This document shows positions 6,668 to 15,027 of a stretch of 16,840 nt of DNA, piece by piece (within the stretch, counting starts at the first letter, position 1; each line of letters starts with the position of its first letter). Position numbers and translations under genes: made by a program. The DNA is taken from assembly GCA_019414245.1 (NCBI GenBank), contig DXMK01000013.1, positions 1 to 16,840 of the forward strand, written 5' to 3'. Source of the stretch: Collinsella sp. GTDB lineage: Bacteria > Actinomycetota > Coriobacteriia > Coriobacteriales > Coriobacteriaceae. The notes beneath the pieces were generated by a model, which ran no database searches, had not been told where the DNA came from, and saw nothing but the letters and a program-made list of their open reading frames with translations.

Positions 6668-7603
6668 GTGAACATCCTGGTTTTGCTGCCCGTCAATGAC
6701 CGCCATCGCGCAATTCTTGAGTCGAGTGCTCCGGGCGAGGACTTTATCTATACGAGCGCCGACGCCATCACACGTGAGCAGGTCGCCAACGCCGACGTGA
6801 TCTTGGGCAACATAGACCCTGCCCTGCTTACCGCGTGCGAGCACCTCCAGCTGCTGCAACTGCAGACCGCGGGCTATGACGATTACTTGACCGCTGGCAC
6901 CGTGCCAGCCGACGCTAAGCTCTCCTGCTCGGTAGGCGCCTACGGCCAGGCCGTGAGCGAGCACATGTTTGCCATGGTCCTTTCCATGATGAAGCGCCTG
7001 CCCGGCTATCACGACTTGCAGCGCGAGCATCGCTGGGAGGATTTGGGGCCGGTTACCTCGCTCAAAAACGCCAACGTGCTGGTGCTGGGCGCGGGCGATA
7101 TCGGCGGCCACTTTGCCACGCTCTGCCGCAACATGGGCGCACACGTCCGCGGCATCAAGCGCCATCCGCTCGTCTACCCCATTGTGTTTGAGGATATGGA
7201 TGGCATGGACGCCCTGCCCGATCGCCTGGCCGAGGCCGACATCGTCGCATCCTTTATGCCCAGCACGCCCAAGACCCGCGGCATTGCAAATGCCGAGTTC
7301 TTTGCCGCGATGAAGCCGGGTGCCTTCTTTGCCAACGGCGGCCGCGGCGATCTTGTGGTCACCGACGACTTGGTAACCGCCCTGGAGTCGGGTCATCTCG
7401 CCGGCGCCGCGGTCGACGTCACCGACCCCGAGCCGCTGCCCGCCACGAGCCCGCTGTGGGATGCACCCAACATGCTCATCACGCCGCACGTCTCCGGCTG
7501 GTTCCACCTAGCCGCCACGCTCAATAACGTGGTCGACATCGCCGCGGAGAACCTGCGTCACCTGCAAGTCGGCGAAACCCTGCGCTGTTGGATTGAACAC
7601 TGA
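6668..7603 (+). CDS. D-isomer-specific 2-hydroxyacid dehydrogenase
   Basis: A 311-residue NAD(P)-dependent cytosolic oxidoreductase that interconverts 2-keto acids and D-2-hydroxy acids. The Rossmann glycine motif is GAGDIG (141-146). The catalytic set is Arg226 (NGGRGDLV), Glu255 (TDPEPLP) and His274 (ITPHVSG), as in the family. Exact substrate (pyruvate, glyoxylate, phosphoglycerate or other) is not shown; there is no ACT domain, so it is unlikely to be a regulated SerA. The frame is open upstream to 6485 through the previous gene and its terminator, so GTG at 6668 is chosen: GGAGAGG lies 7 bases before it. A copy of the dispersed palindromic repeat lies directly upstream of that ribosome site. 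Monocistronic. Confidence 0.92.
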   Translation: MNILVLLPVNDRHRAILESSAPGEDFIYTSADAITREQVANADVILGNIDPALLTACEHLQLLQLQTAGYDDYLTAGTVPADAKLSCSVGAYGQAVSEHMFAMVLSMMKRLPGYHDLQREHRWEDLGPVTSLKNANVLVLGAGDIGGHFATLCRNMGAHVRGIKRHPLVYPIVFEDMDGMDALPDRLAEADIVASFMPSTPKTRGIANAEFFAAMKPGAFFANGGRGDLVVTDDLVTALESGHLAGAAVDVTDPEPLPATSPLWDAPNMLITPHVSGWFHLAATLNNVVDIAAENLRHLQVGETLRCWIEH

Positions 7604-7605
7604 TT

Positions 7606-7632
7606 GTTCCGGCGTTTTCCAAACGCCGGAAC
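7606..7632 (+). terminator. Hairpin directly after the dehydrogenase stop codon
   Basis: GTTCCGGCGTTT (7606-7617) and AAACGCCGGAAC (7621-7632) form a perfect 12-bp stem with a 3-base loop, 2 bases after the stop. No T run follows, so it is a weak candidate for intrinsic termination or a 3'-end stabiliser. A second stem-loop (7682-7691 with 7696-7706, one bulge) lies further on. The remaining bases of this 253-base convergent gap (7604-7856) hold no gene that I can support. Confidence 0.5.
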
Positions 7633-7804
7633 CCCTCGACGCTGCGAGCCCGCCAGAGCGGCAATCTGACGTTCAATCGTCGGGCATGGCCAAAAGGCCT
7701 ATGCCCTCCTCTTTCACGTCACCTTGCTCGCTCTGGACATCGCTCGCTGACGTTTGCTCAACCTGCGGTGTCATAACAATTCTGTCCAGCTGTTGGCTTT
7801 GCGG

Positions 7805-7857
7805 CATTTGCCCAGATAAAACCTGCCAAAGTAAACCTGTCCTCTTTTGGTAGGTTT
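7805..7857 (-). repeat. Dispersed ~52-bp palindromic repeat, copy B, also a terminator
   Basis: On the minus strand the element begins at the TAA stop of the M18 aminopeptidase gene and folds as an AAAACCTACCAAA / TTTGGCAGGTTTT stem (one G.T pair), ending in a TTTT run. It therefore could serve as that gene's terminator. Same family as 6598-6650 and 15771-15822. Confidence 0.75.
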
Positions 7858-9242
7858 TAGAGCTCCACGCTTTCGGCACCGTTGATGGTTAGGTCGCGCT
7901 CGTAGAAGGCGGTGAGGGCGCGGATGGCGTACATCACGTCGCGCACGCCGCCGGTCTCGTAGCTCGAGTGCATGGCAAGCTGCGGCAGGCCCACGTCCAC
8001 GGCATGCATGCTCGCCTGCATATTGGACAGATTGCCGAGCGTGGAGCCGCCGGCCATGTCGCTCTTGTTGGCGAAGGCCTGCGTGGGCACGTCGGCGTCA
8101 TCGCAGATGGCCTGGAACACCGCGCGGCTAAAGGCATCGGTGCAGTAGTGCTGGTTGGCGGCTTCCTTGATGACGATGCCGCCGTTGAGCACAACCTGAT
8201 TGCGAGCATCGCACTTCTCGGCGTGGTTGGGGTGCACGGCATGCGCGTTGTCGCAGCTCACGAGCATCGAGGCGGCAAGCGCGCGATGATACGACTCGTC
8301 ATCGAAGCCCAGCGAGCCGTTAATGCGGCGCAGCGCGTCGGCCAAGAACGTCGACATGGCACCCTGCTTGGTCTCGGAGCCAACCTCCTCGTTATCGAAG
8401 CAGCAGAAGACCGAGACGTCGTGCGCGTTCTCAGCGCCCAAAAATGCCTGTAGCGAGGTATAAGCGCAGGCCAGGTCGTCGAGCTTGGGTGTCGAGATAA
8501 ACTCGTCGGCCCAGCCCCAAATGCGCGCATCCTGACGATTGACCAGGAACAGGTCGCGGCCCAGGATCTGCTCGGGCTCAACGTCCAGCTCATCGGCAAT
8601 CAGGGCATCAAAATCTCCCTGCTTGAGTTCGCCGGCGCTGATGAGCGGGCACAGGTCGACAGCACGATTAGGCGCAAAGCCCTCGTTAACGCCGCGGTTC
8701 ATGTGGATGGCAAGGCTCGGGATAATAGCGACCTCGCGCTCGGTGGCAAGCAGGCGGCTCTCAATACGGTCGCCCTCGCGTACCAGCACGCGGCCCGCGA
8801 GTGCCAGCGGACGGTCGAACCAGGTGTAGTCGATCATGCCGCCGTAGGCCTCGGTGTTCAGGCGCAGCGTCTCGCCCGCGCCGTCGAGCTCGGGCACGGC
8901 CTTAACCTTAAACGTCGGCGAGTCGCTGTGCGACGCCGTCAGCTGAAAATGGTAGTCGCCGGCAACGCCGTCCTCGCCCCACGTAGCAGCCAGGTCCTCG
9001 CCCACCTTAAAGGCGATAACGCTCGAGGTGTTGCGCTGCGTGTAATAACGACCGCCCGGCTCGATGTCCCACGCCGCGTTCTCGGACAGGTAGGTAAAGC
9101 CCGCCTCGTCGAGCTCGGCCATAATGGTCGCCGCCGTATGGAACATGCTGGGGCATGCCTCGATAAAGTCGATAAGGTCGTTGGCGGCCTCGATATCGTC
9201 GGCCGTCACATGCGCGCGCTCGGGCGTTTCCTGATCCGTCAT
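7857..9242 (-). CDS. M18 family aminopeptidase
   Basis: A 461-residue cytosolic di-zinc exopeptidase, the usual length for M18 (aspartyl/leucyl aminopeptidase type). Metal and catalytic residues appear in order: His105 in TASHSDSP, Asp255/256 in KLDDLA, Glu285/286 in DNEEVGSE, Asp331 in SCDNAHAVHPN and His425 in AMHSSYE. It probably trims N-terminal residues from peptides during nitrogen salvage. The frame is open to 9353, but ATG 9242 is preferred because AAAGGGGAGAG precedes it and M18 proteins begin at about this point; the extra 37 residues lack family character. The gene is divergent from the Ntn hydrolase gene, across 161 bases with no clear promoter, and its stop codon touches a repeat that may terminate it. 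Confidence 0.95.
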   Translation of the reverse strand: MTDQETPERAHVTADDIEAANDLIDFIEACPSMFHTAATIMAELDEAGFTYLSENAAWDIEPGGRYYTQRNTSSVIAFKVGEDLAATWGEDGVAGDYHFQLTASHSDSPTFKVKAVPELDGAGETLRLNTEAYGGMIDYTWFDRPLALAGRVLVREGDRIESRLLATEREVAIIPSLAIHMNRGVNEGFAPNRAVDLCPLISAGELKQGDFDALIADELDVEPEQILGRDLFLVNRQDARIWGWADEFISTPKLDDLACAYTSLQAFLGAENAHDVSVFCCFDNEEVGSETKQGAMSTFLADALRRINGSLGFDDESYHRALAASMLVSCDNAHAVHPNHAEKCDARNQVVLNGGIVIKEAANQHYCTDAFSRAVFQAICDDADVPTQAFANKSDMAGGSTLGNLSNMQASMHAVDVGLPQLAMHSSYETGGVRDVMYAIRALTAFYERDLTINGAESVEL

Positions 9243-9403
9243 GCTCTCCCCTTTCGCTGGGTTGATGGTCCCCTCCAGCATACCCCGCCACGCCAGCGCC
9301 GTACTCTTCATTCCATGTTTAATCCCGCGCCGCTCGCCAAGTTGAGCCATCATGCCCGTGCACCTTTTGCGACAATTACGCTAACAGGACGAGAGGAGCC
9401 GTC

Positions 9404-10489
9404 ATGAAGCCACGTAACATTGCCATCGCCTGCGGTGTCGCGGGAGTCGCCGTCGGCCTTGCCGCTGCCACCGGTATCGTTTATCACAAGCAAATCAAGT
9501 CCGCCGCGTCGCTCAAACGCTTGACCGGCTATACGGATGGCTATGACCTGTACGCAATCGACATCGCCTACGACTACGATCTCGATCGCATCATCGCCGC
9601 TGGCGTGCGCGACGACCAGGCCTACATCGATGCCGTAGTGGCACAGGTGCTGCCCGGTGTGCCGGCGCATGTTCAGGCACCCCAGTTTGCCTGCAGCGCC
9701 TTTGTCGCCGTGGATGCCGAAGGTCGCGTGCGCACCGGTCGCAATTACGACTTTAAGGACGATACTTCGGCGCTGCTGGTGCGCAATCACCCGCGCGACG
9801 GCTATGCCTCCGTCGGGTTTGCCGCCCTTAACAACCTGGGCGATAACACTCCGCTTGACTCCGTCGCCGGACGCGCCGCCGCACTCATGGGCCCGTTTGC
9901 CCAGCTCGACGGTGTTAACGAATGCGGCGTGTCCATTGCCGTACTCACCCTGGATTCCAAACCCTGTGACCAGGACACGCAGCGCCCCGTCATCAATACC
10001 TCGCTCGCCATCCGTCTGGTGCTCGACCGCGCGGCTACCACGCAAGAGGCCGTCGACCTACTTTCCGCCCACGACATGCACGCCATGGCCGGACGCGATT
10101 ACCACTTCTTTATCAACGACGCCGCCGGTGACGCACGGGTGGTGGAGTGGGATCCGCGCGATCCCGACCGCGCATGCAAGGCGACGCCCGTGCGCCAGGT
10201 CACGAACTTCTACGCCTGCTATGGCGACGAAGTGCTCCCCAACCAAAAGAATGACGAGCTGGGCCACGGCAAAGAGCGCACCATCGCAATCGCCGATGTC
10301 CTCGACGCCCATGTCGGTGCCCAGGACGAGGCAGTCGCTTGGAAGGCCCTGCGTGCCGCAGCGCAAGAGCCCAATCCGGAAGATATCACCAGCAACACGC
10401 AATGGTCGGTCGTCTTTGACAATACCGAACCTGCTGCCGCCATCACGCTGCGCCGCCACTGGGGCGACGTCGACGCCTTCGCACTGTAA
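9404..10489 (+). CDS. Membrane-anchored choloylglycine-hydrolase-type Ntn hydrolase
   Basis: A 361-residue protein. Residues 6-27 form a hydrophobic segment after a Lys/Arg start, so a signal anchor or signal peptide. The catalytic part begins at Cys97: 'CSAFVAVDAEGRVRTGRNYDF'. Cys97, Arg113 and Asp116 have the same spacing as Cys2, Arg18 and Asp21 of bile salt hydrolase and penicillin V acylase, and 'GVNECGVSIAVL' matches the NExG turn of the family. These enzymes cleave linear C-N amide bonds. Here the nucleophile is internal, so activity would need removal of the first 96 residues, by self-cleavage as in the related acid ceramidase/NAAA group or by a peptidase. Substrate unknown: conjugated bile acids, N-acyl amines or acyl amino acids. 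ATG 9404 follows GAGAGGAG. No lipobox is seen. Confidence 0.85.
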   Translation: MKPRNIAIACGVAGVAVGLAAATGIVYHKQIKSAASLKRLTGYTDGYDLYAIDIAYDYDLDRIIAAGVRDDQAYIDAVVAQVLPGVPAHVQAPQFACSAFVAVDAEGRVRTGRNYDFKDDTSALLVRNHPRDGYASVGFAALNNLGDNTPLDSVAGRAAALMGPFAQLDGVNECGVSIAVLTLDSKPCDQDTQRPVINTSLAIRLVLDRAATTQEAVDLLSAHDMHAMAGRDYHFFINDAAGDARVVEWDPRDPDRACKATPVRQVTNFYACYGDEVLPNQKNDELGHGKERTIAIADVLDAHVGAQDEAVAWKALRAAAQEPNPEDITSNTQWSVVFDNTEPAAAITLRRHWGDVDAFAL

Positions 10490-10557
10490 GGAGCCAGGCC
10501 CGTCGACCTTACGTTCCCTGACGTTGCTTACATTTCCATACGCTTGAGCTAACACGT

Positions 10558-10590
10558 TTTACCCCCGTATCAACAGTGTGCGGGGGTAAA
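10558..10590 (+). terminator. Hairpin between the Ntn hydrolase and phosphofructokinase genes
   Basis: TTTACCCCCG (10558-10567) and CGGGGGTAAA (10581-10590) form a perfect 10-bp stem with a 13-base loop, 69 bases after the hydrolase stop. There is no T run after it, so it may be a weak terminator or a leader structure of the following gene. Confidence 0.4.
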
Positions 10591-10628
10591 CTTATGCGCA
10601 TGTTATAACTTGCCCGGAAGGATTCATC

Positions 10629-11708
10629 ATGCTCAGGATCGGTCTTCTTACCAGTGGCGGCGACTGCCAGGCGCTCAACGCCACCATGCGCGGCATTGTC
10701 AAAACGCTTATGACCAATAGCGAAGAACCTATCGAGATCTATGGTTTTGAGGACGGCTACCAGGGCCTTATCTACAGCAGGTTCCGCGTCATGTCGCCCG
10801 CCGATTTTAGCGGCATCCTCACCCGCGGCGGCACCATCCTGGGCACGAGCCGCACGCCGTTCAAGCGTCTGGATATTCCCGAGGCCGATGGCGTCGAGAA
10901 GGTACCCGCAATGGTCCACACCTATCATAAGCTGCAGCTCGACTGCCTGTTTATGCTGGGCGGCAACGGCTCCACCAAGACCGCCAACCGCCTGCGCGAA
11001 GAGGGCCTCAACGTTATCGCGCTGCCCAAGACCATCGATAACGACACCTGGGGCACCGAGCTGACGTTTGGCTTTACGAGCGCCATCGACGTCGCCACCA
11101 AGTGCATCGACGACATTCACACCACCGCTTCGAGCCACGGCCGCGTGTTCGTTATCGAGATCATGGGCCACAAGGTTGGCTGGATTCCACTGTACGCCGG
11201 CGTCGCGGGCGGCGCGGACGTCATCCTGATTCCAGAGATCCCTTACGACATGGAAAACGTCATCAAGACCATCGAACATCGCATGGAGACCGGCAGCCGC
11301 TTTACCATCGTGGCCGTCGCCGAGGGCGCTATCTCCAAGGAGGACGCGGCTCTGTCCAAGAAAGAGTACAAGAAGAAGCTCGCCGAGCGCACGAGCCCGT
11401 CGATTGTCTACGACATCGCCAAGGAGATCGAAGCCAAGACCGGTCGCGAGACCCGCGTCGCCATCCCCGGTCACACGCAGCGCGGCGGTCAGCCCGACGC
11501 CCAGGACCGCATCTTTGCGACCCAGTGCGGCGTCGAGGCGGCTCTCGGCTGCCTACGCGGCGAGTTTGGCTACATGATTGCCCTGCGCGACGGCAAGATG
11601 TGCCACATGCCGCTCGAGGATGTCGCCGGCAAGCTCAAGTATGTCGATCCCCAGAGCGATCTGGTGCGCGAGGCCAAGGCGCTGGGCATCAGCTTCGGCG
11701 ACGAATAG
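10629..11708 (+). CDS. pfkA: 6-phosphofructokinase (group III-like)
   Basis: A 359-residue glycolytic enzyme that phosphorylates fructose 6-phosphate to the 1,6-bisphosphate. The N-terminal LTSGGD loop is at 7-12 and the phosphoryl-donor site is GGNGS (111-115), where Escherichia coli has GGDGS: Asp103 is Asn113 and the key next residue is Gly114. The catalytic loop is PKTIDND (133-139) with base Asp137 and Lys134. Gly at the donor position normally means ATP, while Asp there means pyrophosphate; Lys134 is the residue shared by pyrophosphate-type and group III enzymes. I infer ATP use, not proven. Later motifs 'EIMGHKVGW', 'AVAEGA' and 'IPGHTQRGGQPDAQDR' complete the fold. ATG 10629 follows GGAAGG. 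The allosteric site of PfkA of E. coli is not clearly conserved. Confidence 0.95.
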   Translation: MLRIGLLTSGGDCQALNATMRGIVKTLMTNSEEPIEIYGFEDGYQGLIYSRFRVMSPADFSGILTRGGTILGTSRTPFKRLDIPEADGVEKVPAMVHTYHKLQLDCLFMLGGNGSTKTANRLREEGLNVIALPKTIDNDTWGTELTFGFTSAIDVATKCIDDIHTTASSHGRVFVIEIMGHKVGWIPLYAGVAGGADVILIPEIPYDMENVIKTIEHRMETGSRFTIVAVAEGAISKEDAALSKKEYKKKLAERTSPSIVYDIAKEIEAKTGRETRVAIPGHTQRGGQPDAQDRIFATQCGVEAALGCLRGEFGYMIALRDGKMCHMPLEDVAGKLKYVDPQSDLVREAKALGISFGDE

Positions 11709-11731
11709 CCTCGGCCGAAACTGCTCTCATC

Positions 11732-11852
11732 GGAGGCCCCAGGGCTTACCTCCCAAATCGTCCTCGGACATGTCAGGATCCCGCCGTGTGCTTCGCGCGG
11801 CGGGATCCTTCCGTCCTGCGGAAAGATTTGGGAGGTAAGCCCTGGGGCCTCC
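11732..11852. repeat. 121-bp nested palindrome: long stem with three inner hairpins
   Basis: Perfect 28-bp arms (11732-11759 with 11825-11852) enclose 65 bases that fold into three further hairpins: GTCC/GGAC (11760-11763 with 11766-11769), AGGATCCCGCCG with CGGCGGGATCCT (11775-11786 with 11798-11809) and TTCCG/CGGAA (11809-11813 with 11819-11823). It starts 24 bases after the phosphofructokinase stop. No T run follows. It looks like a structured, possibly transcribed or mobile, intergenic element. Confidence 0.8.
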
Positions 11853-11908
11853 TGCGGTAACTAGGGAGGCCGTGGCTATTCGTCTTCTTGCTGCGGGTGC
11901 CTGGGGTA

Positions 11909-12000
11909 GGATGCGGCGTGCATTTTTGGGAGTATTCAGCAGCCGAGGGTGCCTGCATACTGGATTTTGGGCGAAAGGCAGGCACCATGGGCCGCATCCT
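11909..12000. repeat. Nested stem in the gap after phosphofructokinase
   Basis: AGGATGCGGC (11909-11918) pairs with GCCGCATCCT (11991-12000), and inside it GGTGCCTGC (11948-11956) pairs with GCAGGCACC (11978-11986). It overlaps the left arm of the 24-base inverted repeat pair. Part of a gene-free, heavily structured stretch (11709-12249). Confidence 0.6.
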
Positions 12001-12119
12001 GTAAAAAAACGAGCGGCTCTAGAGGCGTTGGGACTCAGAATCGGGGCTTTCAGCGCGGTTTTGTGCACCCGCCCCCGCGCCCGCGGACCCCGGGATGCTG
12101 AATACTCCGGAATTTGCAC
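11918..12119. repeat. Inverted pair of a 24-base repeat flanking ~154 bases
   Basis: Positions 11918-11941 and the complement of 12096-12119 agree at 20 of 24 bases, sharing GGAGTATTCAGCA at the inner end and GTGCA at the outer end. The similarity continues weakly inward. It could be a non-autonomous mobile element with terminal inverted repeats or two inverted copies of a dispersed repeat. No target duplication was seen. Confidence 0.5.
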
Positions 12120-12144
12120 GGCGCCCCCTGGGGTACCTGTGGGC

Positions 12145-12188
12145 AAAAAGCAACCGCCCCGTCAAAGTATGCATTTGGCGGAGCGGTT
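12145..12188 (-). terminator. Rho-independent terminator after the ABC permease gene
   Basis: On the minus strand AACCGCTCCG pairs with CGGGGCGGTT (one mismatch) and is followed by GCTTTTTG. It lies 61 bases after the permease stop codon and would end the ABC exporter operon. Confidence 0.75.
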
Positions 12189-12249
12189 TATGCAATTTAG
12201 TGGCTGTGGGCGCGTCGGTGGCTCGCTAGAACTTGAATCCCAGGACAGG

Positions 12250-15027
12250 TTACTCGGCGCTCTTGAGGGCGCCGACCATGTCGATCTTATTGAGAGTTCG
12301 GTTGGTGGCGAGGTTGACGATAAACGTAAAGCCAAAGGAAAGCACCACGGCGAGCACGTAGCTTAGCGGCTCGACCTCAACATCAAAGTACAGCGACGGC
12401 ATCTGCAAAATGTACGTAAAACTCTCGGCCAGCAAGCCGCCCAGTGGCACGCCCAGCGCGGCGCCAATTGCCGTGAGGATCAACGTCTCCTTGTTGACGT
12501 AATGGTGCACCTCGCCACGGCGGAAACCAAGCACCTTGATGGTCGCCAGCTCGCGCTCGCGCTCGGAGATATTCGTATTGGACAGCGTAAACACCACCAC
12601 AAACGACAGGCACGCCGCCATAAAGGTCACGAGCACCACGACGGAATTGATAATAGTGAAGTTCGCCTCAAAGTTCTCCCAATGCTCGGCCGTGCTCGAA
12701 ATCGAAAGCCAGCCGTCACTCTTAAGCTTCTTGCTAAACGCAATCTGGTCGGCCGACGAACCCTTGAGCAGCGCAAAGATGCCATTGAGGCGAACGCTGC
12801 GCCCAAACGCGCGCTCATAGGTGCTCTGCGTCATGTAAAGCGTGTTGCCCAGATAGTTAAGCGAAATGTCGCTGACCTTGACCTTGGCGACGTTGAGTGA
12901 CGAATCCTGGACGTGCGCCGTATCGCCCGGTTGAATCCCCAGCACCAGCTGTGAACTCTTACTCAGATACACGTCTCCGTCACGCAAAGACAGTGGCTCT
13001 TTGGACTCATCCTCAAGGCGAACATAGTCGTCCAGATCGTTCGTGCGGTCATCGGGCACCACGATCAGCTGCACGGTCTCGCTCTTTCCGCCGAATGTAA
13101 AGGTGACGTTGTCGGTCATGATCGGCAGCGTCGAAGTTACGGTCACACCGGAATCCTTGACCGCGCTTCGCTCGTCGAGCGCCGCGCACGTCTGCGTAAA
13201 GTCATCGGGGTTGGCGACCGCCAGCAAGTCATAACGCGTGATATGCCCGTACTGTTTGGGCGAAAGCGCCACCGACGTATCGCGGATGCCCATACCGCAG
13301 ATCACGAGCGCCGTGCAGCCGGCGATGCCGAAGATGGTCATAAAGGCGCGCTTTTTATAGCGGAATAGGTTGCGTGCAGCGACCTTGTTCAAAAAGCCCA
13401 TGCGGCGCCAGATAAAGCCGATGCGCTCGAGCAAGATGCGCGAGCCAGCGCGCGGGGCCTTGGGACGCATAAGCGAGGCCGGGGTCTCGGCCATCTCGTG
13501 GCGGCAGGCGATAATCGTGGCGCCCACCACGCCCACGGCAAACAGCGCCACCGAAACGATCGAGGACACGATGTCGTACGAAAGCAGCATCTGGGGCAGT
13601 GAGTACATGTCGTCGAACACCGTAAACAGGAACAGCGGCAGGCCCACAAATCCGATGATGTTGCCGAGCACGCCGCCGATCAGACAAGCCCACAGCGCAT
13701 AGTCCACGTATTTGGACAGGATGCGTCCGCGCGAATAACCGAGTGCCTTATACAGGCCGATGAGCGTGCGCTCCTCCTCGACCATACGCGTGGCGGTGGT
13801 AAGGCTGATGAGCACGGCGACGATAAAGAAGATGAACGGGAACACCGTGGCGATGGCCTCAATTGACGAGCTGTCGCTCTCCACGCTCGAGTAGCTTGCG
13901 ATGTTGCCGCGGTCCTGGATGTACCAGGTGCATTCGCCCAGATCGGAAAGCTCGGCGCGGGCATCGGCAAATTGCTGGTCGGCGGCGGCGCGACGCTGAT
14001 CCAGGTCGGCTTGCGCCTGCGCACGCTCGTCGCTGCCCTCGGCCATGCGATTGATGTTGTCCTGCTCAATCCCAAAGAGCATATTCGCCTGACGCTCAGC
14101 CGCATCCAAGCTCGCCGGCGTGTCGACCGTCAGCTCCTGGGCGCGCGCCTTCTCACGCTCCTCGCGGATCTTCTCGATATTGCCCTTGACCTCATTGATC
14201 TTTGCCGCGTAGGAATCCGAATAGGAGTTGAGGCTCTTGGCTCCCTCGACGATCACGTGGACCGCGGAGTAGGAAGAAGATGTCGCGGCGTCCTCGCTCA
14301 CATAGAACTTATAGTCCGCCGCCGAAGCAGCGCGAAAGGCGTTGACTGTCGAGTCAGAACTTACATCAGTGGGGTCGAGGACCTCAGCCGTAATGGTGTA
14401 ATCGCCCGCGGCAAACTGGTCCTTGGCGCTTTGATTGGACGAGCTCGCGTCATTGGCGGCAAAACTCACCGTATCGCCGATTTTCTTGCCCGATGCCTTC
14501 AGGAACTTCGAAGTCACCGCGACTTCATCGGCGCTCTCGGGCAAATCGCCGTTCACGAGCACCGGCTGATCGATGTTCTCCTTGGAGAGACTCTGCACGA
14601 CCACGCGCTCGCGCGTTGTGCCCACGGCGGTGTAGGCGGTCTCGGTGTAGATGCCCTCGGCCGTTTCGACGCCATCGACCTCTTGTATGGCGTCAAGATC
14701 ATCGTCAGTCAGGCCATAGGTCGACTGCACGTTAATGTCATAGACATTTTGCTGGTCGAAGTAGGCATCAACCGAATCACACAGGTCCTCGCAACCCGCC
14801 TTAAGGCCGCACATCACGCTCACGCCAAGCGCGGTGATGACCACGATTGACAAAAAGCGCTTAAGACTGCCTCGGATTGTGCGGTAGATGCCACGGCGAA
14901 AAACCGTCGGCACCATATCGTTTGAGCTTTGAGCAGTGCGGTAGGTCGTAAAATCCTGCTCGCGCTCCGTGTTCTGCGCGTCGCGGCGTAGGCTGTTTTG
15001 GCGGTCTTGGTCCATGGGCGCTACCAC
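12250..15027 (-). CDS. ABC transporter permease, FtsX/MacB-like, two FtsX domains
   Basis: A 925-residue inner-membrane permease. A ~40-residue polar N-terminus precedes helix 1 (~57-74). An outside domain (~80-385) follows, with a charged helical, probably coiled-coil, stretch at ~273-360. FtsX domain 1 has helices at ~391-411, 443-470 and 486-508, with 'EEERTLIGLYKALGYSRGRI'. Helix 5 (~561-580), a second outside domain (~590-785) and FtsX domain 2 (helices ~791-815, 847-868, 888-906; 'ERERELATIKVLGFRRGEV') complete it. This layout is that of large FtsX-type exporters of peptides, lipids or antibiotics; the cargo is unknown. Translation is probably coupled to the ATPase: GTG 15027 overlaps the ATPase stop, and ATG 15015 is an equally possible start. 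Neither has a strong ribosome site. Confidence 0.93.
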   Translation of the reverse strand: MVAPMDQDRQNSLRRDAQNTEREQDFTTYRTAQSSNDMVPTVFRRGIYRTIRGSLKRFLSIVVITALGVSVMCGLKAGCEDLCDSVDAYFDQQNVYDINVQSTYGLTDDDLDAIQEVDGVETAEGIYTETAYTAVGTTRERVVVQSLSKENIDQPVLVNGDLPESADEVAVTSKFLKASGKKIGDTVSFAANDASSSNQSAKDQFAAGDYTITAEVLDPTDVSSDSTVNAFRAASAADYKFYVSEDAATSSSYSAVHVIVEGAKSLNSYSDSYAAKINEVKGNIEKIREEREKARAQELTVDTPASLDAAERQANMLFGIEQDNINRMAEGSDERAQAQADLDQRRAAADQQFADARAELSDLGECTWYIQDRGNIASYSSVESDSSSIEAIATVFPFIFFIVAVLISLTTATRMVEEERTLIGLYKALGYSRGRILSKYVDYALWACLIGGVLGNIIGFVGLPLFLFTVFDDMYSLPQMLLSYDIVSSIVSVALFAVGVVGATIIACRHEMAETPASLMRPKAPRAGSRILLERIGFIWRRMGFLNKVAARNLFRYKKRAFMTIFGIAGCTALVICGMGIRDTSVALSPKQYGHITRYDLLAVANPDDFTQTCAALDERSAVKDSGVTVTSTLPIMTDNVTFTFGGKSETVQLIVVPDDRTNDLDDYVRLEDESKEPLSLRDGDVYLSKSSQLVLGIQPGDTAHVQDSSLNVAKVKVSDISLNYLGNTLYMTQSTYERAFGRSVRLNGIFALLKGSSADQIAFSKKLKSDGWLSISSTAEHWENFEANFTIINSVVVLVTFMAACLSFVVVFTLSNTNISERERELATIKVLGFRRGEVHHYVNKETLILTAIGAALGVPLGGLLAESFTYILQMPSLYFDVEVEPLSYVLAVVLSFGFTFIVNLATNRTLNKIDMVGALKSAE

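Noticed and set aside
7593..7853. Plus-strand frame in the convergent gap
   Set aside because: Its C-terminal end is only the translated dispersed repeat, and it has no ribosome site or motif.
11727..12146. 139-codon minus-strand frame in the gap after pfkA
   Set aside because: It crosses the palindromes (its translation repeats the same tripeptides), starts at a TTG inside a terminator T run and has no ribosome site.
13972..14850. Long plus-strand frame opposite the ABC permease
   Set aside because: Antisense shadow created by the GC-rich third positions of the permease gene.
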